47,942 nt of DNA from a virus: positions 1 to 47,942 of the IMG/VR virus record IMGVR_UViG_3300045996_001223; one strand, written 5' to 3'. A program made the position numbers and the translations under genes. The notes below the pieces were generated by a model. It was not told the DNA's origin. It searched no databases and was given only the letters and a program-made list of their open reading frames with translations. Positions 1 through 7,644 of this stretch are shown here, in pieces. Within the stretch, counting starts at the first letter, position 1. Each line of letters opens with the position of its first letter.

Positions 1-414
1 GCTATCGAGTTGCTCAAGCTGTGCGGCGCGAAGACTGATGTGAGCGGCAACGTCGTTCCGCGCTATCGCTATTCGCGCCATCTGCGGCACGTGATCTACG
101 AGGCCGTCTGGGACATCGACCCCATGAACAAGCGATCGGTCACGCTCAGGCGCGAAGGGGACCGGGGACGGTGGGGCATGGTCTGCGAGATCGAGGGCGC
201 GCGCGGGGACTGGGCCGTGCGAGGAGAGGCGTGGTCGGATGAAGGGGTCGACGACTGTGCCGCGCTGGCCGTGTGCCGGGCGCTCCTGAGTTTCGGCGAC
301 GACGACGGTGACGTGATGTCGCCCGACGCCGTCGTCGCCCTGCTGGAGCGGCAGCGAGAGGGTGCACTTGCCAGCGCGCAAGCGTTCGAGCTCAGGGTGA
401 AGGGCCATGAGTGA
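1..414 (+). CDS. hypothetical protein, probably 5'-truncated
   Basis: The frame is open from the first base, so the gene may begin outside the window; a TTG at 10 is the first possible internal start. The roughly 134-residue product has a central basic stretch and an acidic C-terminal half with a run of Asp around residues 97-101. I recognise no domain. The stop codon overlaps the start of the glycosyltransferase gene at 407 (8 bases), so it belongs to the same operon. Function unknown. Confidence 0.55.
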   Translation, partial: AIELLKLCGAKTDVSGNVVPRYRYSRHLRHVIYEAVWDIDPMNKRSVTLRREGDRGRWGMVCEIEGARGDWAVRGEAWSDEGVDDCAALAVCRALLSFGDDDGDVMSPDAVVALLERQREGALASAQAFELRVKGHE

Positions 415-1279
415 CCATCCGCTGGTCAGCTTCATCACCGGGACGTTCGAGCGACCGGACATGATCGCCGAGCTGATCGAGAACATCCGCGAGCAGACCT
501 ATCGGCCGCTCGAGCACTGCATCGTCATGGAGCCCTCGGACGACCCGGAGATCAACTCCGAGTACCGACAGGTCATCGAGGAGAAGCGCCTCGACGGCAT
601 CCCGCGACTTGGCCGACCGGACCTCCAGGGCGACCGCTATGTCCGGATCAAGTTCGTCGAGGTCGGCCGGCACTGGTCGGGGTTCCTGGCGAACTCGATC
701 AGCGCCGTGCCCTATCAGGTCGCCCAGTGGCTCTCCAGCGGGGCGTACCTGTGCTGGGCCGCCGACGACGAGCGGTTCACGCCCGACCACGTCGAGAAGC
801 TGGTCGCGCTGGCAGAAGCCGAGCAGGCCGACTTCGTCTATCCGCTCCAGGGCTGCTACTGGCGGGGGGCGGTCAGCCGCCACGTCAACTGGATCGGCCT
901 GCCGAAGCCGGCCTACGGCCAGATCACGCACGCGCTCTACCGCGCCGAGTTGCTCGACTACCGCGGCTTCGAGGTCAACGTCGGGTCCGGCACCGACTGG
1001 GATCAGGTCAAGACCTGGATGCAGGCCGGCGCCCGCTGGGCGTTCCTGCCCGAGAAGACGATGACCCACAAGGTAGACAAAGCGGGGGACGCGGGCGCGC
1101 GGCTCACCCGCCAGCCGCTGCGGGGCCACGACGGCGACGTGACGCGCGCCCAGGTCTTCCCGCCGACCGACTGCCGCCTCTGTGGGGACGTCACGCCGCG
1201 GGAGTGCTGGTGCCACACCTCGAGCGGCGGGTCCGACAACAAGCCGTGCCGCTGTGCCGTGAAGGAGCAGGCAGGATGA
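407..1279 (+). CDS. GT2-like glycosyltransferase with Cys-rich tail
   Basis: The 290-aa product starts with the nucleotide-sugar binding pattern of GT-A fold enzymes (LVSFITGTFERPDMIAELI, followed by the IREQTYRP helix end). Near residues 118-124 it has an acidic AADDERF segment that fits the metal-binding DxD site. Residues after about 250 form a Cys-rich tail (CRLCG, CWC, CRC) likely to bind zinc and not part of the core fold. The usual role is sugar transfer from a nucleotide donor; in phages such enzymes glycosylate virion proteins, DNA or host surface. It overlaps both neighbours and is separated from a GT4-like enzyme by a single regulator gene. Acceptor unknown. Confidence 0.75.
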   Translation: MSDHPLVSFITGTFERPDMIAELIENIREQTYRPLEHCIVMEPSDDPEINSEYRQVIEEKRLDGIPRLGRPDLQGDRYVRIKFVEVGRHWSGFLANSISAVPYQVAQWLSSGAYLCWAADDERFTPDHVEKLVALAEAEQADFVYPLQGCYWRGAVSRHVNWIGLPKPAYGQITHALYRAELLDYRGFEVNVGSGTDWDQVKTWMQAGARWAFLPEKTMTHKVDKAGDAGARLTRQPLRGHDGDVTRAQVFPPTDCRLCGDVTPRECWCHTSSGGSDNKPCRCAVKEQAG

Positions 1280-1467
1280 TCTCCGACCCGACCGTCGACC
1301 GCGACGCCTGGGAGATGGACGACCACGAGCACTGCCGCTGCGGCGCCAGGCTGCTGCCGGTACCGCCGCCCTGGCCCGGCAAGCTCTGCGCCGGCTGCGG
1401 GCACATCCACGACGACTGCCCCTGCCGCGACGGCTGCTGCGAGTCCTGCGGCTGGGGGCCGACGTGA
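1276..1467 (+). CDS. small Cys-rich (zinc-ribbon-like) protein
   Basis: This 63-aa protein starts at an ATG sharing ATGA with the stop of the preceding glycosyltransferase. It has about ten cysteines in its second half (CRCGARL, CAGCGHIHDDC, CCESCGW), spaced as in treble-clef or zinc-ribbon modules. It ends in an overlap with the next gene at 1464. No enzyme motif is visible. The Cys spacing resembles the tail of the upstream glycosyltransferase. Function unknown; a metal-stabilised binding protein is the simplest reading. Confidence 0.6.
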   Translation: MISDPTVDRDAWEMDDHEHCRCGARLLPVPPPWPGKLCAGCGHIHDDCPCRDGCCESCGWGPT

Positions 1468-2627
1468 TCGCGATGGATGCGCCGCGCATGGGCGAGGTCA
1501 TCGAGTTGGACGGCGGCGGCGCCGTAACCGTCTGGAGCGATGACGCGCCGATCATCGGCTTCCAGGTCGAGCCGTTCAACTGGCGGCTCCGACGGGCACG
1601 CGAAGCGAAGGGGTGGAGCCGCGCCGAGTTGGCCCGCCAGATCGGCATGAACCCGACCGTCGTCGGCGCGGCCGAACGGCTGCGCCGCGTCTCCGAGAAC
1701 GCCCGGTGGAAGATGGCGCTCGCGCTCGGGGTGCCCGAAGACGTGCTGTTCCCCGACGAGATCGACGCGCTCCCGAAAGACGGCCCGCCCCAGATCGAAC
1801 TGTCGATGACGCGCGAGGATATCCGGTCGGTCGAGGCGCCTGACCCGCATGCGCAGATGATCGAGGGGGCCGAGCGGCGCGCCCTCGTCGAGCGGATCGG
1901 CGAGGCGCTGGGGACGCTGGCGCCTCGAGCGAAGCGCGTCATCGAACTGCGCTTCGGGCTCGACGGCAAAGGACCGAGGTCGCTCGAGGAGGTCGGGCAC
2001 GAATTTGGCGTGAGCCACGAGCGCATCCGCCAACTCGAGTCCGAGGCCCTCCGCAAACTGCGCCACCCGTCCCGCGCGAAGCCGCTGCGACCGTTCCTGC
2101 CTGGTGGGGAGTCGGATGCGCCGGCGCGACGGTCGACGGTGCTCTACACCGACTGGTTGTACGATCAGCGCGGCCGGGACGACGCGGTCGGGCGGCATGC
2201 CCGTGACGTCTTCTCTCGCGAGTGCTGCGTCGGCTGGTCGGCGGCCGGCCTGCGGCAGCATCTCGAGCGCGCGCACGGCATCGAGGCCGGCGCGGTCCTG
2301 AAGGATGCCGCCGACGAGCTCAACGCCTGGCGACGCCAGCGGGATCAGGTGATCCGCCGTCCTGCCGACCCGCCCGTCGCGCGCCTGAAGTTCACGGATC
2401 GGCCCAGGAGATCACCGAAGCCCCCAAGGCCGAAGCCCCCAACGCCGAAGCCGGCCCCTCGCCCGGCGCCTCCGCAGCGGCCGGCCGCGGTCGACCGCGG
2501 CCGGGCCGCGTCGCCGCGCCGAACCGAAGAGGATGCCCGTGCGTCGTTGTCGCCGGACCAGCTCGCCGTCTGGGAGGCGCTGAACGCGACCAGGAGACGG
2601 CTCGGGCTGCCGGAGGTATGGGGATGA
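1464..2627 (+). CDS. XRE-type HTH fused to sigma-70 region 4 and a YozE-like segment
   Basis: This is a 387-aa protein from GTG 1464; an ATG at 1473 is an alternative. Residues 40-96 look like a Cro/C1-type helix-turn-helix (LRRAREAKGWSRAELARQIG). Residues about 125-210 match the end of a primary sigma factor: the linker into region 4, ELRFGLDGKGPRSLEEVG, the recognition helix VSHERIRQLESEALRKLRHP, and the terminal PSRAKPLRPF. Residues 226-290 (DWLYDQRGRDDAVGRHARDVF) resemble a YozE SAM-like domain. A Pro/Arg-rich linker follows. Sigma region 2, needed for -10 recognition and melting, is absent, so it is more likely a transcription factor or RNA polymerase appropriator than a sigma factor. 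It lies between two glycosyltransferase genes in one operon. Confidence 0.8.
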   Translation: MIAMDAPRMGEVIELDGGGAVTVWSDDAPIIGFQVEPFNWRLRRAREAKGWSRAELARQIGMNPTVVGAAERLRRVSENARWKMALALGVPEDVLFPDEIDALPKDGPPQIELSMTREDIRSVEAPDPHAQMIEGAERRALVERIGEALGTLAPRAKRVIELRFGLDGKGPRSLEEVGHEFGVSHERIRQLESEALRKLRHPSRAKPLRPFLPGGESDAPARRSTVLYTDWLYDQRGRDDAVGRHARDVFSRECCVGWSAAGLRQHLERAHGIEAGAVLKDAADELNAWRRQRDQVIRRPADPPVARLKFTDRPRRSPKPPRPKPPTPKPAPRPAPPQRPAAVDRGRAASPRRTEEDARASLSPDQLAVWEALNATRRRLGLPEVWG

Positions 2628-3784
2628 TTCCGCCCGAACTTGCGCCGAGCGTGCTCGCCATGACGGGCGACTTCAACGGCTGCGTCTGGTGGCGGGTGAC
2701 CTCGCCGCTCTCGGAGCTGTTCCGTCGCGGCTACCCCTGCTACGTCGGCCGCAACCAGGACGAGGACACCACGAAGTTCATCCCCCAGATGGACGCCGTG
2801 ATCCTGCCGCGCCTCTCCTGGAAGCCCGACGACCAGGCGCTCGGCGAGAACTGGCGCGACAGCCTGCACGACATGGGCGTCGCGATGATCTTCGAGTGGG
2901 ACGACGACGTCTTCTCCGAGCGGATCGTCAGGCGGGCCGCCGAGGTCTACCCCGAGGAGGGCAAGTCGCCCGAGGAGTGGGACGAGGAGCGGCGCTGCCG
3001 GATCCACGCCATCTCGATCGCGGACGGGATCACCTGCTCGACGCCGCGCTTAGCGACCGTCCTGCGGCAGTACGTCGACGTGCCGGTCAAGGTCGTCCCG
3101 AACTACATCGACCTGGAGTGGTGGCGCCGGGTCCAGCGGACGGCGCACCGGGGGCTGCCGGAGCCGGTGATCGGCTGGGCCGGGGGGCGCCGGCCGGACC
3201 GGGACGCCGAGCCGATGGCGGAAGCCTGGGCCAGGGTGGCGAAGCGCCACCCGGACGCCCGCTTCGTGGTGGCCGGCTGGCAGCCCAGGATTTTCGAGAA
3301 GGTGCCGGAGCGCCAGCTGGTCCTGTCCGACTGGTTGCCGGTCCTGGAGTACCCCAAGAACTACCTCGGCGTCGACATCGGCTGCGCGCCGCTCTCGGCC
3401 GAGTCGTTCAACCGCTGCAAGTCGAACATCAAGGCCCAGGAGTGGGCGGCCAGCGGCGCGGCGGTGGTGGCCTCCCCGACCGTCTACGGCGGGCTGGTCG
3501 ACCACGGCCGGACCGGCTACCTCGCGGAGTCCGTCGACGACTGGGAGTGGGCGATCGAGGACCTGATCAAGCACCGCAAGCGCCGGCTGACGTTCGCCCG
3601 CCGGCTGCTCCGGGTGGTCGAGCGGGACTGGTCGCTCGACGCCCACGTCCACGAATGGGTGGCGGCCTGGAGCGACATCGTGGTGGAGACGCGGCAGCGG
3701 TTGGGCGAAGCGTCGTCGTCGCTGATCCTGCCACCACGGGAGCCGGCCGTGGCCGGCATGGACGCCTGGAGGGCATCGGCATGA
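2624..3784 (+). CDS. GT4-family glycosyltransferase (GT-B fold)
   Basis: The 386-aa product contains a GT-B C-terminal domain: VVPNYIDLEWW, IGWAGG, FVVAGWQ and SDWLPVLEYP, then SNIKAQEWAASGAAVVAS with the conserved Glu of the nucleotide-sugar site. GLVDHGRTGYLAES is the usual end of the motif. I chose ATG 2624 because the AGG-rich ribosome site at 2612-2616 is well spaced from it, whereas the ATG at 2618 is too close; it overlaps the preceding stop as ATGA. With the GT2-like enzyme upstream it may build a two-step glycan on a phage or host acceptor. Confidence 0.82.
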   Translation: MIPPELAPSVLAMTGDFNGCVWWRVTSPLSELFRRGYPCYVGRNQDEDTTKFIPQMDAVILPRLSWKPDDQALGENWRDSLHDMGVAMIFEWDDDVFSERIVRRAAEVYPEEGKSPEEWDEERRCRIHAISIADGITCSTPRLATVLRQYVDVPVKVVPNYIDLEWWRRVQRTAHRGLPEPVIGWAGGRRPDRDAEPMAEAWARVAKRHPDARFVVAGWQPRIFEKVPERQLVLSDWLPVLEYPKNYLGVDIGCAPLSAESFNRCKSNIKAQEWAASGAAVVASPTVYGGLVDHGRTGYLAESVDDWEWAIEDLIKHRKRRLTFARRLLRVVERDWSLDAHVHEWVAAWSDIVVETRQRLGEASSSLILPPREPAVAGMDAWRASA

Positions 3785-3951
3785 GTGAGGTATGGCAAAC
3801 AGCTCTCGGCATCCTCCTGGCCGAGGGGCTTGTTCTCCTGGCGTGCGCCGCCGGCACCATGCTGTTCTTCGGTGTGCTGTGGATCTTCAAGCGGCTGATG
3901 AAAGCTGGGGAGCGCATGGTGAGGCACCGGGACGAGGAGCGGCGAGCATGA
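3781..3951 (+). CDS. small single-pass membrane protein
   Basis: This 56-aa protein starts at an ATG overlapping the stop of the GT4 gene. Residues 8-36 are strongly hydrophobic (ALGILLAEGLVLLACAAG, then MLFFGVLWIF) and are followed by a basic tail (KRLMKAGERMVRHRDEERR). The topology is one or two tightly packed transmembrane helices with a cytoplasmic positive end. No family recognised. Its place directly after the glycosyltransferase might mean membrane delivery of the modification, but this is only inference. Confidence 0.55.
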   Translation: MSEVWQTALGILLAEGLVLLACAAGTMLFFGVLWIFKRLMKAGERMVRHRDEERRA

Positions 3952-4229
3952 GCCTGCTGGACGATGCGCGGAAACTGCTGGCCGATACGCCCATGGAGAC
4001 CGATCGGGGAGGCCGTGGTACCTGCCACTACTGTCCGGGCGGGAACTACGAGGGGGGCTATCTCGACCGCACGCCCACGCTGCTCGAGCCGATCCACAAG
4101 TCCGACTGCCCCTGGCTCAGCATGCCGAAGATCGTGGCGGCGCTGGGGGCGGCCGAGCGATTCATTCATTGTCGCGGAAGCAATGACGACCAGGAGTGGG
4201 AATCCCTCTCGGAGGCGCTGGACGCATGA
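3948..4229 (+). CDS. hypothetical protein with CxxC and His/Cys residues
   Basis: A 93-aa product beginning at an ATG that overlaps the previous stop. It has CHYCPGGNYEGGY near residues 26-38 and later HKSDCPW, spacing consistent with a small metal site. The rest is mixed alpha-helical with an acidic C-terminus. This resembles many uncharacterised phage proteins of the type ARxLLxDTPME...CxxC. Function unknown. Confidence 0.55.
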   Translation: MSLLDDARKLLADTPMETDRGGRGTCHYCPGGNYEGGYLDRTPTLLEPIHKSDCPWLSMPKIVAALGAAERFIHCRGSNDDQEWESLSEALDA

Positions 4230-4408
4230 GCAAAGGACTCGGCTTGAAGGCGAAGCACGAGCGGACCTGTCAGCGGTGCGGCACGGTCTTCACGGCCACC
4301 AAGGCGACCGCCCGCTACTGTGGGGCTGCCTGCTGGAAGGCCGCGGGCCGCTACGGGCGTTCCCACGGCACCGTCGTCCCACGCCGGCTCGGGTGGACAA
4401 AAACGTGA
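4226..4408 (+). CDS. small zinc-finger protein
   Basis: A 60-aa basic protein, start coupled to the preceding gene through ATGA. It carries CQRCGTVFTATKATARYC followed by GAACWKAAGR, i.e. a CxxC...CxxxC zinc finger of the type seen in HNH-associated and DUF-type phage zinc ribbons. The catalytic residues of an HNH nuclease are missing. It is probably a nucleic-acid-binding mini-protein. Confidence 0.6.
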   Translation: MSKGLGLKAKHERTCQRCGTVFTATKATARYCGAACWKAAGRYGRSHGTVVPRRLGWTKT

Positions 4409-4671
4409 TGACCGACCCTCGCCCGTCGAAGCCGCATGTCTGTGTTGATGGTGGATGCCCGGTCCTAGATGCGGCGCGCGCGGTGATCGCGGCGTTCAGG
4501 CAGACCCACGCGCAATCAGACGGCCGTTTCCCGTGCGCCACCGGCCGACGCGCATTCCACACCCGCCCCCGGACGGCCGACGCCTGCTGCGGCGATGGTG
4601 CGGTCGGCCGGGCCTATCGGCGCTGGTCGAGGCACCTCGGACTCTGGATCGAGACGGGGCGGCATTCATGA
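4408..4671 (+). CDS. hypothetical Cys/Arg-rich protein
   Basis: An 87-aa product from ATG 4408; a GTG at 4405 directly in front is also possible. It contains HVCVDGGCPVLDAAR, and helical AARAVIAAFRQTH, then an Arg-rich half with two adjacent Cys (ACCGDG). The codon pattern suggests a real gene, but no family is recognised. It overlaps the upstream and downstream genes by one to four bases. Confidence 0.45.
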   Translation: MTDPRPSKPHVCVDGGCPVLDAARAVIAAFRQTHAQSDGRFPCATGRRAFHTRPRTADACCGDGAVGRAYRRWSRHLGLWIETGRHS

Positions 4672-4688
4672 TGACGGAGGATCGCCCG

Positions 4689-4856
4689 ATGTCGGCTATC
4701 GCCCCGCCGGATTTGTTCAAGCCGGTCTACTGCCAGAATCCGAAGTGTCCGAATGGGCGCCCGATCGGGCGCATGGTGCCGGGCTCGGGCGGCATCGTGG
4801 AGTTTGCCTGCAAGGTCTGTAAGGTCCGGCGCGTCGTGGTCGGGAGCCGGGGGTAG
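4689..4856 (+). CDS. zinc-ribbon protein, Com-like
   Basis: ATG 4689 is preceded at a good distance by ACGGAGG (4674-4680), so I prefer it to the in-frame ATGs at 4668 and 4671, although those would touch the previous stop. The 55-aa product has CQNPKC near the N-terminus and CKVCKVRR near the end, separated by MVPGSGGIVEFA. This layout resembles Com, the zinc-ribbon translational activator of Mu-like phages, but the match is only by pattern. Confidence 0.5.
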   Translation: MSAIAPPDLFKPVYCQNPKCPNGRPIGRMVPGSGGIVEFACKVCKVRRVVVGSRG

Positions 4857-4858
4857 CT

Positions 4859-5044
4859 ATGGAGACGCCCGATCGGTTGCCCTACAAGCAGCGCATCGTC
4901 TGCTCGCGCTGCGGACAGGAAAGCCTCGTGGAAAGCGCGGTCGGCGGCGTCCTGTTCGCGCTGGCGCTCGACCGCTACTTCCGGGCTGGGTGCCCCAAGT
5001 GCGAGGAGATCCCGTCCTCCGGTCCCGCCGACCGCTTGCGCTGA
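4859..5044 (+). CDS. zinc-ribbon mini-protein
   Basis: A 61-aa protein two bases after the previous stop. It has CSRCGQESL at residues 15-23 and CPKCEEIP at about 46-53, a plain CxxC...CxxC ribbon with an aromatic/hydrophobic middle (GVLFALALDRYF). It is the last gene of the 5' operon. The end of the gene overlaps the -35 box of the proposed structural promoter. Confidence 0.55.
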   Translation: METPDRLPYKQRIVCSRCGQESLVESAVGGVLFALALDRYFRAGCPKCEEIPSSGPADRLR

Positions 5045-5064
5045 GCGCATCAATGCCATAGACT
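5036..5064 (+). promoter_or_regulatory. predicted promoter of structural operon
   Basis: TTGCGC (5036-5041), a 17-base spacer and TAGACT (5059-5064) form a sigma-70-like promoter at the end of the small-gene operon. Transcription from about 5071 would read through the hairpin at 5108-5154 into the protease gene. Confidence 0.4.
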
Positions 5065-5107
5065 GTTAGCGACACGGCCCATTCTGCCTTCGTCTCGTAG
5101 GCATTCA

Positions 5108-5154
5108 GGCCCAGCGATTCACCGCCATTCGCGGTCAGTCTGCTGGGCCATTTT
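5108..5154 (+). terminator. terminator-like or attenuator hairpin before prohead protease
   Basis: GGCCCAGC (5108-5115) and GCTGGGCC (5142-5149) are perfect inverted repeats. Inside them ACCGC (5121-5125) pairs with GCGGT (5131-5135), and TTTT follows at 5151-5154. It lies between the predicted promoter and the first head gene, so it could be an attenuator that needs antitermination, or simply the terminator of the upstream operon. Confidence 0.5.
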
Positions 5155-5177
5155 CGTGCCCGGCGATTGGGCCGCCC

Positions 5178-6017
5178 GTGCTGCAGTACAGCAAGCCACT
5201 CCCGATCCAGGAGATCAAGGCCGCCGGCGACGGGACGTGGTCGGTGAGCGGGTACGTCTCGACGTTCGGTAACGTCGACCGGACCGGCGACGTGATCCTG
5301 GCCGGCGCCTTCGACCGGGCGCTCGCCGACGGACGGCGGGTCAAGTTCCTCTACGCCCACGACCAGGCCCAGGTGCTGGGCGTGCCGATCGAATTGAAGG
5401 CCGACGACCACGGCCTGTTCGGGACATTCAAGATCAGCCGGACCCGACTGGGCGAGGACGTCCACACCCTGCTCAAAGACGGGGCGCTGGACTCGTTCTC
5501 GATCGGCTTCTTCATCGACGACCTCGACTTCGACCCGGAGTCGGGCACCCGCATCCTCAAGGACATCGACCTCCTCGAGGCGAGCGTGGTGGCCGTGCCG
5601 GCCAACCCCGAGGCGCTGGTCACCACCGTCAAGCAAGCGGCGAACGCCCGGCTGCTCCGCATGGACGAGCACGCCGAGCTGACCGTCTCCACCCTCAAGT
5701 CCTTCGTGGACCGCTGCTCGGATCTGGCGTCGCTGCGTGCCGGCGACGGCCGTTTCCCGGGCGCGGCGTTCTTCGAGCGTCTCAACGCGGTGCGTGCTGC
5801 CACGGACGAGCTGCTCTCCATCAAGGCCGCCCCGGCGGTCGTCGAGCCGCCTCCGAAACCGGAGCCGACCGGCGAACCCGACGAGGCCGCCCCACCGCCG
5901 GCCGACGACGCCGCGCGCGGCTACTCGACGCTCCTGGCGTTGAAGCGTGCCCGCCTTGCGCGTGCCGGCATCTTGGAGATGCCCTCCGATGAGCATGACC
6001 GCCGCCGATGCACGTAG
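5178..6017 (+). CDS. prohead maturation protease (HK97 family, U35)
   Basis: A 279-aa protein, typical for this family. Conserved blocks are VSGYVSTFGNVDRTGDVI, GAFDRAL, VKFLYAHDQAQVLGVP with the catalytic His, GALDSFSIGFF with the catalytic Ser, and LLEASVVAVPANPEA. It cleaves the delta domain of the capsid protein and itself during head maturation. The C-terminal third is a Pro/Ala-rich tail. The start is GTG 5178, without a strong ribosome site. It overlaps the capsid gene. No portal gene lies immediately upstream, where one is usually found; the glycosyltransferase operon is there instead. Confidence 0.9.
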   Translation: MLQYSKPLPIQEIKAAGDGTWSVSGYVSTFGNVDRTGDVILAGAFDRALADGRRVKFLYAHDQAQVLGVPIELKADDHGLFGTFKISRTRLGEDVHTLLKDGALDSFSIGFFIDDLDFDPESGTRILKDIDLLEASVVAVPANPEALVTTVKQAANARLLRMDEHAELTVSTLKSFVDRCSDLASLRAGDGRFPGAAFFERLNAVRAATDELLSIKAAPAVVEPPPKPEPTGEPDEAAPPPADDAARGYSTLLALKRARLARAGILEMPSDEHDRRRCT

Positions 6018-7305
6018 CGAGATCAAGAATCTCTTCGAGCAGTGCGAGCAGATCGAGCGCCGCTACCCCGACGGCCCGATCAGCGACGCCGAGGACGAGA
6101 AGCAGGTCAAGGCCCTGCTCTCGACCATCGACGACCTGGAGGCCAAGCTGGCCGGGCTCGAAGACACGGAAAGCCGCCGCCGTCGCATCCAGGCAGGCAT
6201 CGAGAAACATTCCCAGCCGGCCCGGAAGGTGATCCACCCGGGCGCGGCGATGGACGTCAAGGACCACGAGATCCTGTCGCCGGGCGAGCAGTTCATCCGG
6301 GGCTCCGAGTATCGCCAGCTCCAGCGCGACGGCGCGTTCAAGTCCGACCTGAACCGGAACCACTTCTCCGTCCAGCTCAAGGGCGGCACCAGCCTGATCG
6401 AGTGGAAGCGCCTGGTCGGCATGCAGTCGAAGGCGCTCCTGCGGGCCGGCAGCGACACCTCGGGCGGCTCGTTCGTCCTGCCGGACGATCGCCCGGGCCT
6501 GATCGACATCCGCCAGCGCGAGCTGACGCTGCTCGACCTGATCCCCCGCCTGACGACCACGTCTGACACAATCCAATACATCCGAGAGGACACCTATACG
6601 ATCAATGCGGCGATGGTCGCGGAGGCGTCGGCCACGACCGGCACCTCGGGCCTGAAGCCAGAGTCCGACCTGGCCTACAGCACCCAGACGGCGACCGTCC
6701 GGACCCTGGCGCACTGGATCCCGGTCACCAACCGGATGCTCGACGACGCGCCGGCGATGCGCGGGATCATCGACTCTCGCCTGCTGCTGGGCCTCGACAT
6801 CAAGCTCGAGGATCAGGTGCTGACCGGCAACGGGACCGGCGAGAACTTCACCGGCATCCTGAACTCCGGCATCCAGTCCCAGGCGCTCGGGTCCGACAAC
6901 GTGGTGGACGCCATCTTCAAGGCCCGCACCAAGGTCCGGGTCACCGGCCACGGCCGTCCGACCGCCGTCGTGCTCCACCCGAACGACTTCCAGGCCGTGC
7001 GCCTGATGCGCGAGAACCTCGCCTCGGCCACCCTCGGGAACTACCTGATGGGGCCGCCGAACGAGGCCGGCCCGACCACCATCTTCGGCATCCCGGTGGT
7101 GGAGTCCGAGGGCATCACCGAGAACACGGGACTCGTCGGCGACTTCTCGATGGGCGCCTCGCTCTTCGACCGCGAAGAGGGCGCCATTCGAGTGGGCACG
7201 ATCGACGACCAGTTCGTGCGCAACATGCAGACGATCCTTGCAGAGATGAGAGCGGCCCTCGTCGTGTGGAGGCCGACCATGTTCTGCCAGGTCACGGGCA
7301 TCTGA
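5989..7305 (+). CDS. major capsid protein (HK97 fold)
   Basis: From ATG 5989 (ATG 5995 is equally possible) the product is 438 aa. Residues 1-70 form a charged coiled coil (EIKNLFEQCEQIERRY, DDLEAKLAGLED), the delta/scaffold domain normally removed by the protease. The mature shell follows, with GGSFVLPDD, EASATTGTSGLKPESDL, LAHWIPVTNRMLDDAP, DQVLTGNGTGENFTGIL, and PTAVVLHPNDFQAVRL. It ends in VVWRPTMFCQVTG, the usual HK97 capsid ending. It directly follows its protease. Confidence 0.93.
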   Translation: MSMTAADARSEIKNLFEQCEQIERRYPDGPISDAEDEKQVKALLSTIDDLEAKLAGLEDTESRRRRIQAGIEKHSQPARKVIHPGAAMDVKDHEILSPGEQFIRGSEYRQLQRDGAFKSDLNRNHFSVQLKGGTSLIEWKRLVGMQSKALLRAGSDTSGGSFVLPDDRPGLIDIRQRELTLLDLIPRLTTTSDTIQYIREDTYTINAAMVAEASATTGTSGLKPESDLAYSTQTATVRTLAHWIPVTNRMLDDAPAMRGIIDSRLLLGLDIKLEDQVLTGNGTGENFTGILNSGIQSQALGSDNVVDAIFKARTKVRVTGHGRPTAVVLHPNDFQAVRLMRENLASATLGNYLMGPPNEAGPTTIFGIPVVESEGITENTGLVGDFSMGASLFDREEGAIRVGTIDDQFVRNMQTILAEMRAALVVWRPTMFCQVTGI

Positions 7306-7323
7306 CAGGGCGCAAGTAGCTAG

Positions 7324-7644
7324 ATGCCACGGTACCGCGTGCTCCGCGACTTCGGCTCCCACCTCGGCAACCACTATCGGGGCGAGCAGCTCGCGCTCCC
7401 CGACGGCGACTTGCCGCGCGGGTTCGCCGGCTTCGTGGAGCTAGTTTCCCCGCCCCAGTCCGAGACGAAGGACGTCCGCCCGGAAGCCGGCGATCCTCCC
7501 GCGCCGGCCCAGTCGGCGGCCGATCCTTCCCCACCGGCCGCCGACGACGCCGCCCCGCCCGAGCCTGATGTGCCGCATACCCCGGCCGATCAGGCTCGGG
7601 CGGGGTACAGCGACAAGATGGTCCGTCCGAGGAAGCGGCCGTGA
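7324..7644 (+). CDS. hypothetical head-region protein
   Basis: A 106-aa protein between capsid and connector. The first 40 residues look folded (RYRVLRDFGSHLGNHYRGEQ); the remainder is a Pro/Ala/Asp-rich low-complexity tail ending in KMVRPRKRP. Small proteins of this kind are common at this position in HK97-like head operons. Possible roles are accessory head or decoration protein, but nothing in the sequence proves either. Confidence 0.55.
   Translation: MPRYRVLRDFGSHLGNHYRGEQLALPDGDLPRGFAGFVELVSPPQSETKDVRPEAGDPPAPAQSAADPSPPAADDAAPPEPDVPHTPADQARAGYSDKMVRPRKRP

Noticed and set aside
1464-2627. A functional sigma factor
   Set aside because: Only region 4 and its linker are present; region 2 is absent, so promoter opening by itself is unlikely.
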